Assembly: GCA_964493945.1 (NCBI GenBank)
Contig: CAZBQG010000192.1
Span: forward strand, 1 to 8,746
From: CAZBQG01 sp964493945
Lineage (GTDB): Bacteria; Pseudomonadota; Alphaproteobacteria; Rhodospirillales; UBA2165
Length of the DNA stretch: 8,746 nucleotides
Reading direction: 5' to 3'
Shown here: positions 1-6,378 of the stretch, piece by piece
Position numbering within the stretch: the first letter of the stretch is position 1
Layout of the letters: each line of letters begins with the position of its first letter
Translations under genes and position numbers: made by a program
Notes under the pieces: generated by a model
The model's database searches: none
Told to the model about the DNA's origin: nothing
Seen by the model: the letters and a program-made list of their open reading frames with translations, nothing else

Positions 1-874
1 GGGGCGTGCGGATGCCGGCGACCACATCCTCGCCTTGGGCATTGATCAGATATTCACCGTAGAACGCATTCTCGCCCGTCGACGGGTTGCGGGTGAAGCA
101 AACGCCGGTCGCGGAATCATCGCCCATATTGCCGAATACCATGGACTGCACATTGACCGCCGTGCCCCATTCAACCGGAATGTCGTGGAGCCGGCGGTAA
201 ATGATGGCGCGTTCATTCATCCAGCTTTCAAAGACGGCGCCGATGGCGCCCCAAAGCTGATCCAGGGGGTCCTGGGGAAAGGGCGCCCCCAAGGCATCCT
301 TCACCTTGTCCTCGAAGGCGCCCACCAGGCGCTTCAAATCCCCGGCATCCAGTTCCGTATCCAGCCGCACACCTTTTTCATCCTTGAAATCGGCCAGTAT
401 TTCCTCGAAATGGTGATGCTCCACGCCCAGCACCACATCGCCATACATCTGGATGAACCGGCGGTAGCTGTCATAGGCGAAGCGCTCATCGCCGCTTTGT
501 TTGGCCAGGCCCAGCATGGTCTCGTCGTTGAGGCCCAGATTGAGCACCGTGTCCATCATGCCGGGCATGGAAGCCCTGGAACCTGAGCGCACGGAGACCA
601 AAAGCGGATTGGCCCCATCGCCGAATTTGGCGCCGATGATTTCCCCGACCGCGGCGACGGCGGCGGCCACGGTTTCCTTCAATCCATCGGGATAGACGCC
701 GTCGGATTGGGTATAATGGTTGCAGACTTCGGTGGTCAGGGTGAAGCCCGGCGGAACGGGCAGGTCCAGGCTGCTCATTTCAGCCAGATTGGCCCCCTTG
801 CCCCCCAAAAGATTCCGCATCCCCGCATTGCCGTCAGCCGCCCCGTTGCCAAACGCATAGACCCAATCGCTCAC
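1..874 (-). CDS. ppdK: Pyruvate, phosphate dikinase, N-terminal part (runs off the window)
   Basis: PPDK interconverts pyruvate, ATP and phosphate with PEP, AMP and pyrophosphate in the cytosol. Only the first 291 codons of a protein usually near 880 residues are present. They cover most of the N-terminal nucleotide-binding domain; the central phosphohistidine domain and the C-terminal PEP/pyruvate barrel lie outside. Visible hallmarks are GGKGANLAEM (24-33), SVRSG (94-98, including the ATP-contacting Arg), MPGMMDTVLNLG (103-114) and GNMGDDSATGVCFTRNP (248-264). The start is GTG at 874, giving Met-Ser-Asp-Trp-Val-Tyr. It overlaps the glyS stop as GTGA and follows an AAGGGGG Shine-Dalgarno sequence with a 6-nt spacer inside the glyS end, so translation is probably coupled to glyS. 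The glyS-ppdK order is, to my knowledge, common in alphaproteobacteria. No frameshift is visible in this part. Confidence 0.96.
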   Translation of the reverse strand, partial: MSDWVYAFGNGAADGNAGMRNLLGGKGANLAEMSSLDLPVPPGFTLTTEVCNHYTQSDGVYPDGLKETVAAAVAAVGEIIGAKFGDGANPLLVSVRSGSRASMPGMMDTVLNLGLNDETMLGLAKQSGDERFAYDSYRRFIQMYGDVVLGVEHHHFEEILADFKDEKGVRLDTELDAGDLKRLVGAFEDKVKDALGAPFPQDPLDQLWGAIGAVFESWMNERAIIYRRLHDIPVEWGTAVNVQSMVFGNMGDDSATGVCFTRNPSTGENAFYGEYLINAQGEDVVAGIRTP

Positions 875-2919
875 CGTTCACCCCCTTCGATTTGGGAAAA
901 ATCCGCTACCTGATTCATGACGCCGCGGATTTGCGACAAAAGCTTGAGGCGGTTTACACGAAGTTCCGGGTCGTCGCAATTAACCGTCACGGAGTCGAAA
1001 AAATCATCGACCGGCCGGCTCAACCCGGCCAGTTTGGCCATGGCGCGGGTGAAGCTTTCGGCCTTTAAATCCGGCGTTATTTGCTCCACGGTCTTGTTCA
1101 ATTCCTCCAACAGCGCCTTTTCCTCAGCCTGCTCCAGTTTGGATGCATCGGGCGCTTCGCCGTAGCGAGTTTTGTCTTTTTTCTCCTCGATTCGCAAAAT
1201 GTTGGCGGCCCGCTTGTAGGCACCAAGAAGATTGGCGCCATCGTCGCTGCCCAAAAACCCGTCCAGAGCTTCGACACGGGCCAGCAGACGCACCAGATCA
1301 TCCTCGTCATTCAGTGCGAAAACGGCCGAAATCAAGTCGTGGCGCACGCTTTTTTCGCGGAGATGCACCTTCAGGCGGTCAGCGAAGAAGGAGAGGAGAT
1401 CGGCGGCATCGAAATCTGCGGCTTTGCCAAAAAGTGATGTCAGAGATAGCCGGATTTCGTTTTCCAATATCAGTCTGATTACACCCAAGGCCGCGCGCCT
1501 TAGAGCAAAAGGATCCTTTGAACCCGTCGGCTTTTCATCGATGGACCAGAAGCTCACCAAAGTATCGATCTTGTCGGCCAGGGCCACGGCAATGCTGATG
1601 GGTGCGCTGGGGCAGCTATCGCCCGGTCCTTGCGGCGAATAATGATCGGCAATGGCGCCGGCCACCTCGTCGCTTTCGCCGTCATTGAGGGCGTAATAGC
1701 GGCCCATGAGGCCTTGCAGATCGGGAAACTCGCCGACCATGCCCGTGCTCAGATCGGCCTTGGCCAGTTGGGCGGCGCGGGCCGCATTCTTGGCATCGGC
1801 ACCCTCAATATGCCCGGCCAAATCGCCCGCCAGATTTTCCACCCGGATCATTTTATCGGCCAGACTGCCCAATTTGGCATGGAAGACGATCTGGGCCAGG
1901 GCACCCAACCGGTCTTCAAGCGGGGTCTGGCGGTCCGTGTCCCAAAAGAAACGCGCATCGGCCAGACGGGCGCGCAACACACGCTCATTGCCCGCCGTCA
2001 CCTGGGCGCCGGCATCCTCAGTCTCGGTATCGGCGACGGTGATGAAATAAGGCGCCAGATTGCCGTCCTTATCCGTGAGTGCGAAATATTTCTGGTGTTT
2101 GCGCATGGAGGTGGTCAGCACCTCGGGCGGCAATTTCATGAATTCCGGATCGATCCCGCCCATAAGCGCCACCGGCCACTCGACCAGCCCGGCCACCTCA
2201 TTCAGCAGAGCCGGATCATCCAACAGGTGGAGATTTTTCTCCGCCGCCAGCCCTTCGATCTGTTCCAGGATGCGCGCTTTGCGCCCTGCTGGATCAATCA
2301 GGACCCGGGCTTCCTCTAGCTTTGATTTATAATCGGCGAAATCCTTGGCGGTGATTGTTCCGGGCCTAAGGAACGGATGGCCAACCGTGCTGTCCCCGGC
2401 CCGGATATCGCCAAAGCCCACATCTTCCACGGCCTCGTCGTCCAACAGGCAAAGAATCCCTTGCAGGGGCCGCACCCAGCGCTCGGGGCTAGCGCCCCAG
2501 CGCATGGGTTTGGGCCAGGGGAAGGCTTGGAAAATAGAGTTTAACATTCCGGGCAATAGGGTGGCCGTCTCTTCCCCTTTTTTCTCGATCACGGCGAACA
2601 GAAACTCACCCTTTTCGGTTTTGCGCTTTTCTACCTGATCCAGGCTCAGCCCGGCGGATTTTAAAAACCCGTTGACGGCCTTCTCCGGTGCGTCGGAACG
2701 GGGGCCACGGCGTTCTTCGGAAATATCCGATGTCGCCTCGGGCAGACCCTCCACGACAAGAACCAGACGGCGGGGGGTTACGAAACATTGGGCATTATCG
2801 AAACTCAAGCCAATATCCTTAAGCGCCGCGCTCACCAGACGAACAAGATCGGCCGCCGCCGGCGCCTGCATGCGGGCGGGAATTTCCTCGGAGCGCAGCT
2901 CTAAAAGCAGCTCAGCCAT
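871..2919 (-). CDS. glyS: Glycine--tRNA ligase beta subunit
   Basis: This is the beta chain of the bacterial alpha2-beta2 glycyl-tRNA synthetase, which binds tRNA-Gly and works with the GlyQ catalytic subunit. The chosen start (ATG 2919) gives 682 residues, close to the usual 690, and the family-typical opening MAELLLELRSEEIP. The frame is open 11 codons further up, but those codons overlap glyQ and do not look like the family. Family blocks seen are FPWPKPMRWG (133-142), KHQKYF (274-279), ARFFWDTD (322-329), GEFPDLQGLMGRYYA (396-410), KDPFALRRAALG (468-479), and a C-terminal DALR-type anticodon-binding region ending near FFDSVTVNCDD (640-650). The start overlaps the glyQ stop by 8 nt (ATGGCTGA) and has no strong ribosome binding site, which fits coupling that would help balanced subunit synthesis. 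The stop overlaps ppdK. The gene appears intact. Confidence 0.97.
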   Translation of the reverse strand: MAELLLELRSEEIPARMQAPAAADLVRLVSAALKDIGLSFDNAQCFVTPRRLVLVVEGLPEATSDISEERRGPRSDAPEKAVNGFLKSAGLSLDQVEKRKTEKGEFLFAVIEKKGEETATLLPGMLNSIFQAFPWPKPMRWGASPERWVRPLQGILCLLDDEAVEDVGFGDIRAGDSTVGHPFLRPGTITAKDFADYKSKLEEARVLIDPAGRKARILEQIEGLAAEKNLHLLDDPALLNEVAGLVEWPVALMGGIDPEFMKLPPEVLTTSMRKHQKYFALTDKDGNLAPYFITVADTETEDAGAQVTAGNERVLRARLADARFFWDTDRQTPLEDRLGALAQIVFHAKLGSLADKMIRVENLAGDLAGHIEGADAKNAARAAQLAKADLSTGMVGEFPDLQGLMGRYYALNDGESDEVAGAIADHYSPQGPGDSCPSAPISIAVALADKIDTLVSFWSIDEKPTGSKDPFALRRAALGVIRLILENEIRLSLTSLFGKAADFDAADLLSFFADRLKVHLREKSVRHDLISAVFALNDEDDLVRLLARVEALDGFLGSDDGANLLGAYKRAANILRIEEKKDKTRYGEAPDASKLEQAEEKALLEELNKTVEQITPDLKAESFTRAMAKLAGLSRPVDDFFDSVTVNCDDPELRVNRLKLLSQIRGVMNQVADFSQIEGGER
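881..887 (-). promoter_or_regulatory. Ribosome binding site of ppdK
   Basis: AAGGGGG on the minus strand lies 6 nt before the GTG start at 874 and inside the last codons of glyS (Glu-Gly-Gly). It differs from AAGGAGG at one base. It supports the GTG as the true ppdK start. Confidence 0.7.
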
Positions 2920-3805
2920 GGGCATCATCCCGTCCGGCCAGCCAAGTCTCACAGCAGCCCTTGGCCAGGGCCCGGACGCGGGCGGTATAGGCGGCGCGCT
3001 CGGTCACCGATAGCACGCCCCGCGCATCCAGCAAATTAAACCTGTGCGAGGCCTTGATGCAGTGATCATAGGCGGGTAGGGCCAGGCCTTGGGTCAGAAG
3101 CCGGTTGCACTCTTCCTCGGCATCAGTGAAATGGCGGGTCAGCGCGTCCGTGTCGGCATGTTCGAAATTATGGGCCGAATATTGTTTTTCGTTCTCCAGG
3201 AACACGTCGCCGTAAGTTACCCCCCGGCCGTTCCAGTCCAGATCATAGACGTTCTCCACGCCCTGGATATACATGGCCAGGCGCTCCAGCCCATAGGTCA
3301 GCTCGACCGAGACGGGATCGCAATCCAGGCCGCCCACCTGCTGAAAATAGGTGAACTGGCTGACCTCCATGCCGTCGCACCAGACCTCCCAGCCGAGACC
3401 CCAGGCGCCCAGCGTCGGGCTTTCCCAATCATCTTCGACGAAACGGATATCATGCAGCGCCTTGTCGATACCCAGATGATAAAGGCTGTCCAGATATTGG
3501 GCCTGCACGTCGCCGGGCGAAGGTTTGAGCAGGACCTGGAACTGATAATAATGTTGTAGCCGGTTGGGATTCTCGCCGTAGCGCCCATCCGCCGGGCGCC
3601 TGGCCGGCTGCACATAGGCCCGGTTGCAGCCGTCCGGGCCCAAGGCGCCGAAAATGGTTGCCGGATGAAAGGTGCCGGCCCCCATCTCCATGTCATAGGG
3701 CTGCAAAACCACGCAGCCCCGGTCCGCCCAGAAGGTTTGCAGGCGCAGGATCAGCGATTGGAAATCGCGTGCCTCGCCACTCGCTTTGCTTTCCGGGGTC
3801 CCCAT
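2912..3805 (-). CDS. glyQ: Glycine--tRNA ligase alpha subunit
   Basis: This class II synthetase chain forms glycyl-adenylate and charges tRNA-Gly together with GlyS. From ATG 3805 it is 297 residues, normal for the family. Visible blocks are RLQTFWADRGCVVLQPYDME (21-40), GAGTFHP (42-48), the motif 2 region RPADGRYGENPNRLQHYYQF (70-89), TLGAWGLGWEVW (131-142), FTYFQQVGG (151-159) and the motif 3 region ELTYGLERLAMYIQG (168-182). The start is uncertain: ATG 3820 would add five residues (MYRPI). Neither start has a good Shine-Dalgarno sequence. I prefer 3805 because a promoter-like pair just upstream places the -10 box over ATG 3820. The frame is open further upstream, but the codons there are proline/alanine-rich intergenic sequence. 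No T-box leader is seen, as expected for a proteobacterium. Confidence 0.96.
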   Translation of the reverse strand: MGTPESKASGEARDFQSLILRLQTFWADRGCVVLQPYDMEMGAGTFHPATIFGALGPDGCNRAYVQPARRPADGRYGENPNRLQHYYQFQVLLKPSPGDVQAQYLDSLYHLGIDKALHDIRFVEDDWESPTLGAWGLGWEVWCDGMEVSQFTYFQQVGGLDCDPVSVELTYGLERLAMYIQGVENVYDLDWNGRGVTYGDVFLENEKQYSAHNFEHADTDALTRHFTDAEEECNRLLTQGLALPAYDHCIKASHRFNLLDARGVLSVTERAAYTARVRALAKGCCETWLAGRDDAHG

Positions 3806-3815
3806 GATCGGGCGA

Positions 3816-3844
3816 TACATAGCCTTCGTGCAAGGGACGGTCAA
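3816..3844 (-). promoter_or_regulatory. Possible sigma-70-like promoter for glyQS(-ppdK)
   Basis: On the minus strand, TTGACC (3844-3839, 5 of 6 to the -35 consensus) is followed by exactly 17 nt and then TATGTA (3821-3816, only 3 of 6 to the -10 consensus). Transcription would begin about 4 nt before the ATG at 3805, giving a nearly leaderless mRNA. This would explain the missing ribosome binding site. The weak -10 box makes it tentative. Confidence 0.35.
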
Positions 3845-3885
3845 GGCGGCTGCCGGCGGAGGGGAAGAGCCCCGCCAAAGCACAA

Positions 3886-4281
3886 TTATTTGGGCGGGCC
3901 GCCGACCTCGATCAGTTCCACCATGGTCCCGTCCGGGTCATCGAAAAAGATCTGCCGGATGGGGAAATCATCCATGATGTTGATGCGGTGCTCGATACCC
4001 AATTCCTCGACGCGCTGCTTGGCCGTGTCGTGATTACTGATGCGAAAGGCAATATGCTGGAAGGGCGCCTTGCCACCGCCTTTCCAGCCCTCTTCGGCCT
4101 CGGAAATATGAACCAATGGCTGGTCGTCCTGATACATCCAACGCAAACGCCTGGCGAAGGCCGGATTGGGCCCCTCCTTCAGGCCCAAAACCCGGGAATA
4201 AAACTCCACCGCCCGGTCCGTGTCATGGGTGGTGATGTTGATATGGTTCAAATCCTGTACCTGGATCATTTCATCGGTCAT
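3886..4281 (-). CDS. VOC (glyoxalase/bleomycin-resistance fold) family protein
   Basis: A 131-residue protein with two beta-alpha-beta-beta-beta modules of the vicinal oxygen chelate superfamily. The first module starts at LNHINITTHD (11-20), followed by RAVEFYSRVLGL (23-34). The second starts at FQHIAFRI (74-81) and ends in FFDDPDGTMVELIE (112-125), the characteristic C-terminal strand pair. His13, His76 and Glu122 are probable metal ligands. Superfamily members include lactoylglutathione lyases, extradiol dioxygenases, isomerases and resistance proteins; the sequence alone does not fix the substrate. The start at 4281 is firm because AAGGAGG lies 7 nt upstream, the best ribosome binding site in the window. 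It lies between a small cysteine-rich membrane protein gene and glyQ, which gives no clear functional hint. Confidence 0.9.
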   Translation of the reverse strand: MTDEMIQVQDLNHINITTHDTDRAVEFYSRVLGLKEGPNPAFARRLRWMYQDDQPLVHISEAEEGWKGGGKAPFQHIAFRISNHDTAKQRVEELGIEHRINIMDDFPIRQIFFDDPDGTMVELIEVGGPPK

Positions 4282-4288
4282 TGCGCCG

Positions 4289-4295
4289 CCTCCTT
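4289..4295 (-). promoter_or_regulatory. Strong ribosome binding site of the VOC gene
   Basis: A perfect AAGGAGG on the minus strand with a 7-nt spacer to ATG 4281. It is much stronger than the sites of the neighbouring small membrane genes, so this protein may be made in larger amounts from the same message. Confidence 0.8.
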
Positions 4296-4309
4296 ATTCT
4301 TCCCAGTTC

Positions 4310-4522
4310 CTATCCATATGGGCAGCCGGACTTTCCACAGTTGCTGGGCGCCTCGGCACTGACATAATCGCCGCACTGGGCGCATTTATTCGTATCCACC
4401 GATGCGGTGTCGGGCGCGCCGTCATCCAGCTTAGCGCCGCCGCGCCTGCCAAGAAACTTATACCCATACCAGATGGCGCCGACGATGACGGCCAACAGGA
4501 TTAGTTTTGGAAGGCTGAACAT
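4310..4522 (-). CDS. Small single-span membrane protein with a four-cysteine C-terminus
   Basis: 70 residues. A hydrophobic segment at about 5-24 (PKLILLAVIVGAIWYGYKFL) is followed by Gly-Arg-Arg, which by the positive-inside rule puts the C-terminus in the cytoplasm. Residues 28-45 form a polar linker. The tail holds Cys47, Cys50, Cys62 and Cys67 (CAQC, then C-x4-C), a spacing that could bind one zinc as a small ribbon. The layout resembles the short PP0621-type proteins (membrane anchor plus CxxC), but I do not recognise it with certainty. ATG 4522 has only a weak GGA-like ribosome binding site. It lies 54 nt after the two-span membrane protein gene and 28 nt before the VOC gene, probably on one message. 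Function unknown. Confidence 0.75.
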   Translation of the reverse strand: MFSLPKLILLAVIVGAIWYGYKFLGRRGGAKLDDGAPDTASVDTNKCAQCGDYVSAEAPSNCGKSGCPYG

Positions 4523-4576
4523 GGTTCCATTTAGGGGTTGTTTATGGCCAGGGTCAAGGGGTTGGGCCGGGCATGG

Positions 4577-4882
4577 TCAGTGGGGCCGGTCCATTATGTT
4601 GCGGATGGCCCGCTCCTCGGCGCTGGGCTCGGCGGGCTGGAATTCTTCGTCTTCTGGGAGTCCGTCAACGGCCTCCTCCTCTTCCTCATATTCCTCCCAG
4701 GGATGGGCGATGGCCCTATAGCTCAAAAATGTGAGCCATAAACCAAAGACTGCGAAAATAACCCCCCAGAAATAGTTCTCGTTGCTCACCAATGTGACGC
4801 TGAGCGCGAAACACAGAAACGCAAAAAACCCGCCCATAAGCCAGGGCGGCCCCGAATAAGCCTTTGGAATCTTCACTTTCAT
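4577..4882 (-). CDS. Two-span membrane protein with an acidic C-terminal tail
   Basis: 101 residues, family not recognised. There are two hydrophobic segments at about 13-32 and 37-54, joined by a very short loop (SNEN). Basic residues at the N-terminus (KVKIPK) suggest both termini are cytoplasmic. The tail from about 62 is strongly acidic (EEYEEEEE, then EDEEF), which is typical of a cytoplasmic interaction or regulatory tail. Start ATG 4882 is preceded by GGGCCT, only a poor Shine-Dalgarno match. The open frame, hydropathy pattern and position in a same-strand gene row support a real gene. It could be a small assembly or scaffold factor, but there is no direct evidence. Confidence 0.7.
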   Translation of the reverse strand: MKVKIPKAYSGPPWLMGGFFAFLCFALSVTLVSNENYFWGVIFAVFGLWLTFLSYRAIAHPWEEYEEEEEAVDGLPEDEEFQPAEPSAEERAIRNIMDRPH

Positions 4883-4951
4883 AGGCCCAGCCTAGCCTAT
4901 TTTTAAAGCAGAAGCGACCAGACCGGTTTGGGCTAGGTTTCTTTCACCTCA
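4883..4951 (-). other. Intergenic gap with an inverted repeat
   Basis: 69 bp between two small membrane protein genes. CCTAGCC (4891-4897) and GGCTAGG (4931-4937) are perfect 7-bp arms separated by 33 nt. The loop holds an AT-rich TTTAAAAAT patch. There is no U-run after the repeat in either direction that would make a classical terminator. The repeat lies in the leader of the 101-residue membrane protein gene. Confidence 0.35.
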
Positions 4952-5440
4952 TTATCCGCGGCGCCGCCTGGCCGGATGCCGGGCGAAGACATAGGCCAGC
5001 ACCCCCAGCAGCACAGTGAATATCAGCCCCACCACCATCATGCCGGCAAGGAAGGAAAGCAGCGCGCCGGCCAGACAGCCGGCCATCAGGTGACCCAGCC
5101 AGGAATGGGTTCCGGCCAGTCCGGCGCCCGGCATCATGCGCCCGCCCATTTGGGACATTTGATGGATAGGATAGCCCATTTCTCCAGGCCCATCCCTTGG
5201 ACCATCCGGTTTTGCGGGTGGGGCCCGGGACGGTATTTCCTCGGTGCGGAAATAGGCGACGGGGATCAGGATCGATGAAAAAAGCAAACCGCCAAACATG
5301 GAACCGGCACCAAACAGCAAGATGGCAACGAACAGGCAAAACCCAACCAGCAGCGTGGCGAAAATGGGCACCACTTCCTTATCGACGAAGTTGGGACGCC
5401 GGGGCGGCATACTGACGGTGGATTGTGGTTTTCTGTACAT
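4952..5440 (-). CDS. Four-segment integral membrane protein, family unknown
   Basis: 162 residues. Hydrophobic segments are predicted at about 23-43, 46-64, 117-135 and 136-153, with a basic C-terminus (ARRRRG). The loop between segments 2 and 3 (about 65-116) is rich in proline first and then in methionine and histidine: Met88, His93, Met95, Met98, Met102 and Met103 lie within 16 residues. I do not recognise the family. Start ATG 5440 lacks a visible Shine-Dalgarno sequence; Met11 is an alternative with no better site. It follows the S49 peptidase gene by 28 nt on the same strand, so co-transcription is likely. A partner or substrate role for the peptidase is conceivable but is inference only. 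Confidence 0.7.
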   Translation of the reverse strand: MYRKPQSTVSMPPRRPNFVDKEVVPIFATLLVGFCLFVAILLFGAGSMFGGLLFSSILIPVAYFRTEEIPSRAPPAKPDGPRDGPGEMGYPIHQMSQMGGRMMPGAGLAGTHSWLGHLMAGCLAGALLSFLAGMMVVGLIFTVLLGVLAYVFARHPARRRRG

Positions 5441-5468
5441 GATGTCAGATTAACGCGGTGGGTTTATT

Positions 5469-6341
5469 TTACAAGCCGAAGCGGCCCCAAAGCGCCTTTT
5501 CTTCCACGACCGCGAGCAGATCGGCCGCCCAGGCACCGCCTCCGCCACCGCTCCAGGCGCCCTGGCCCATCCCCAGATTCAGGCGCCGCCTGAGCCAGCC
5601 GCGGCGCTCGCCCACGGGCCGGAAGCGCACCTTGTCGCCATATCTGGCCCGCATCTCCGAGGTCAGCTCGCCGATGCCGTCGATCAGGCCCAGCTCCAAG
5701 GCCCGGCGCCCGGTCCAGAATTCGCCGCTGAACAGGGCATCGTCTTCGCCCTTCAATTTGCCCGCCCGGCGTTCGCGCACCTGCGCCTTGAAGGCGTCAT
5801 GCACATCGCCCTGCAAAAGCTTAAGCCGGGCCACATCTTCCGGATCTTCGCGCAGGAACGGATCAAGCATGGATTTCCTCTCCCCGGCCGTGTGCACCCG
5901 GCGCTCGATGCCCAACCGCCTCAGCAGTTGAGGAAAGCCGAAACCGGCCGAGACCACCCCCAGGGAGCCAATGATCGATGTGTCATCGGCGATGATTTCA
6001 TCACCGGCGCAGGCCAGCCAATAGCCGCCCGATGCAGCCACATCCTCGGCGAAGGTGATCACCGGCAGGTCATGTTCCTCGGCCAGGGACCGGATGCGTT
6101 TGAAGATGAGAGAGCTCTGGGCCGGTGCGCCGCCCGGCGAATTGACCGACAACGCCACCGCCTTGACGCCTTTCATTGAGAACGCCTGCTCCAGCGGCCG
6201 GTTGAGGGTGGCCAGATTGAGACCGGGCCGCAAGGGATGGGTGCCGGTGCCAATGACCCCCGTCAGGCGCACCACGGCGACCAACGGGCGGGGATTGCGG
6301 AAACCGGGAACGCGGTATTTTTCCAACAAAGACCTGATCAT
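5469..6341 (-). CDS. S49 family serine peptidase (SohB/SppA-like)
   Basis: 290 residues. S49 enzymes cleave residual signal peptides or membrane protein fragments with a Ser-Lys dyad. The nucleophile is Ser104 in AEDVAASGGYWLA (98-110), and the general base is Lys156 in GERKSMLDPF (153-162). Other family features are the SVNSPGG oxyanion-loop block (65-71) and SIIGSLGVV (122-130). The protein has one S49 core, unlike the 600-residue double-domain E. coli SppA. The N-terminus has no convincing transmembrane segment, so it may be cytoplasmic or peripherally bound. The C-terminus is basic (RRGWLRRRLN) and then glycine-rich (GGGGG near 268). ATG 6341 has an AAAGGAAG ribosome binding site four nt away. 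It is preceded by a tandem 9-bp repeat and follows the methyltransferase gene. Exact substrate unknown. Confidence 0.92.
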   Translation of the reverse strand: MIRSLLEKYRVPGFRNPRPLVAVVRLTGVIGTGTHPLRPGLNLATLNRPLEQAFSMKGVKAVALSVNSPGGAPAQSSLIFKRIRSLAEEHDLPVITFAEDVAASGGYWLACAGDEIIADDTSIIGSLGVVSAGFGFPQLLRRLGIERRVHTAGERKSMLDPFLREDPEDVARLKLLQGDVHDAFKAQVRERRAGKLKGEDDALFSGEFWTGRRALELGLIDGIGELTSEMRARYGDKVRFRPVGERRGWLRRRLNLGMGQGAWSGGGGGAWAADLLAVVEEKALWGRFGL

Positions 6342-6351
6342 TTTGCTTCCT

Positions 6352-6378
6352 TTGCCAACCTTGCCAACCTTGCCAACC
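6352..6378 (-). repeat. Three tandem copies of a 9-bp repeat before the S49 peptidase gene
   Basis: Plus strand TTGCCAACC occurs three times without a gap or mismatch (6352-6360, 6361-6369, 6370-6378); on the coding strand the unit is GGTTGGCAA, or AAGGTTGGC in another phase. The array fills almost all of the 37-bp gap between the methyltransferase stop and the peptidase ribosome binding site. Each unit carries an AAGG core resembling a Shine-Dalgarno sequence, and the last one runs into the real AAAGGAAG. Confidence 0.95.

Noticed and set aside
35..586. 183-codon plus-strand open frame
   Set aside because: Antisense to the conserved PPDK N-terminal domain.
1630..2319. 229-codon plus-strand open frame opposite glyS
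   Set aside because: Antisense shadow of a well-supported glyS coding frame in GC-rich DNA; no family features.
3806..3885. T-box or glycine riboswitch leader for glyQS
   Set aside because: The gap is only 80 bp and holds no T-box or tandem glycine aptamer-like sequence; T-box leaders are mainly a Gram-positive feature.
4944..5339. 131-codon minus-strand frame overlapping the four-segment membrane protein
   Set aside because: Shifted frame with arginine-, glycine- and cysteine-rich composition and no coherent membrane pattern; the 162-residue frame has clear hydrophobic segments.
5458..5931. 157-codon plus-strand open frame opposite the S49 peptidase
   Set aside because: Serine/arginine/proline-rich shadow frame; the minus strand carries the Ser-Lys catalytic motifs.
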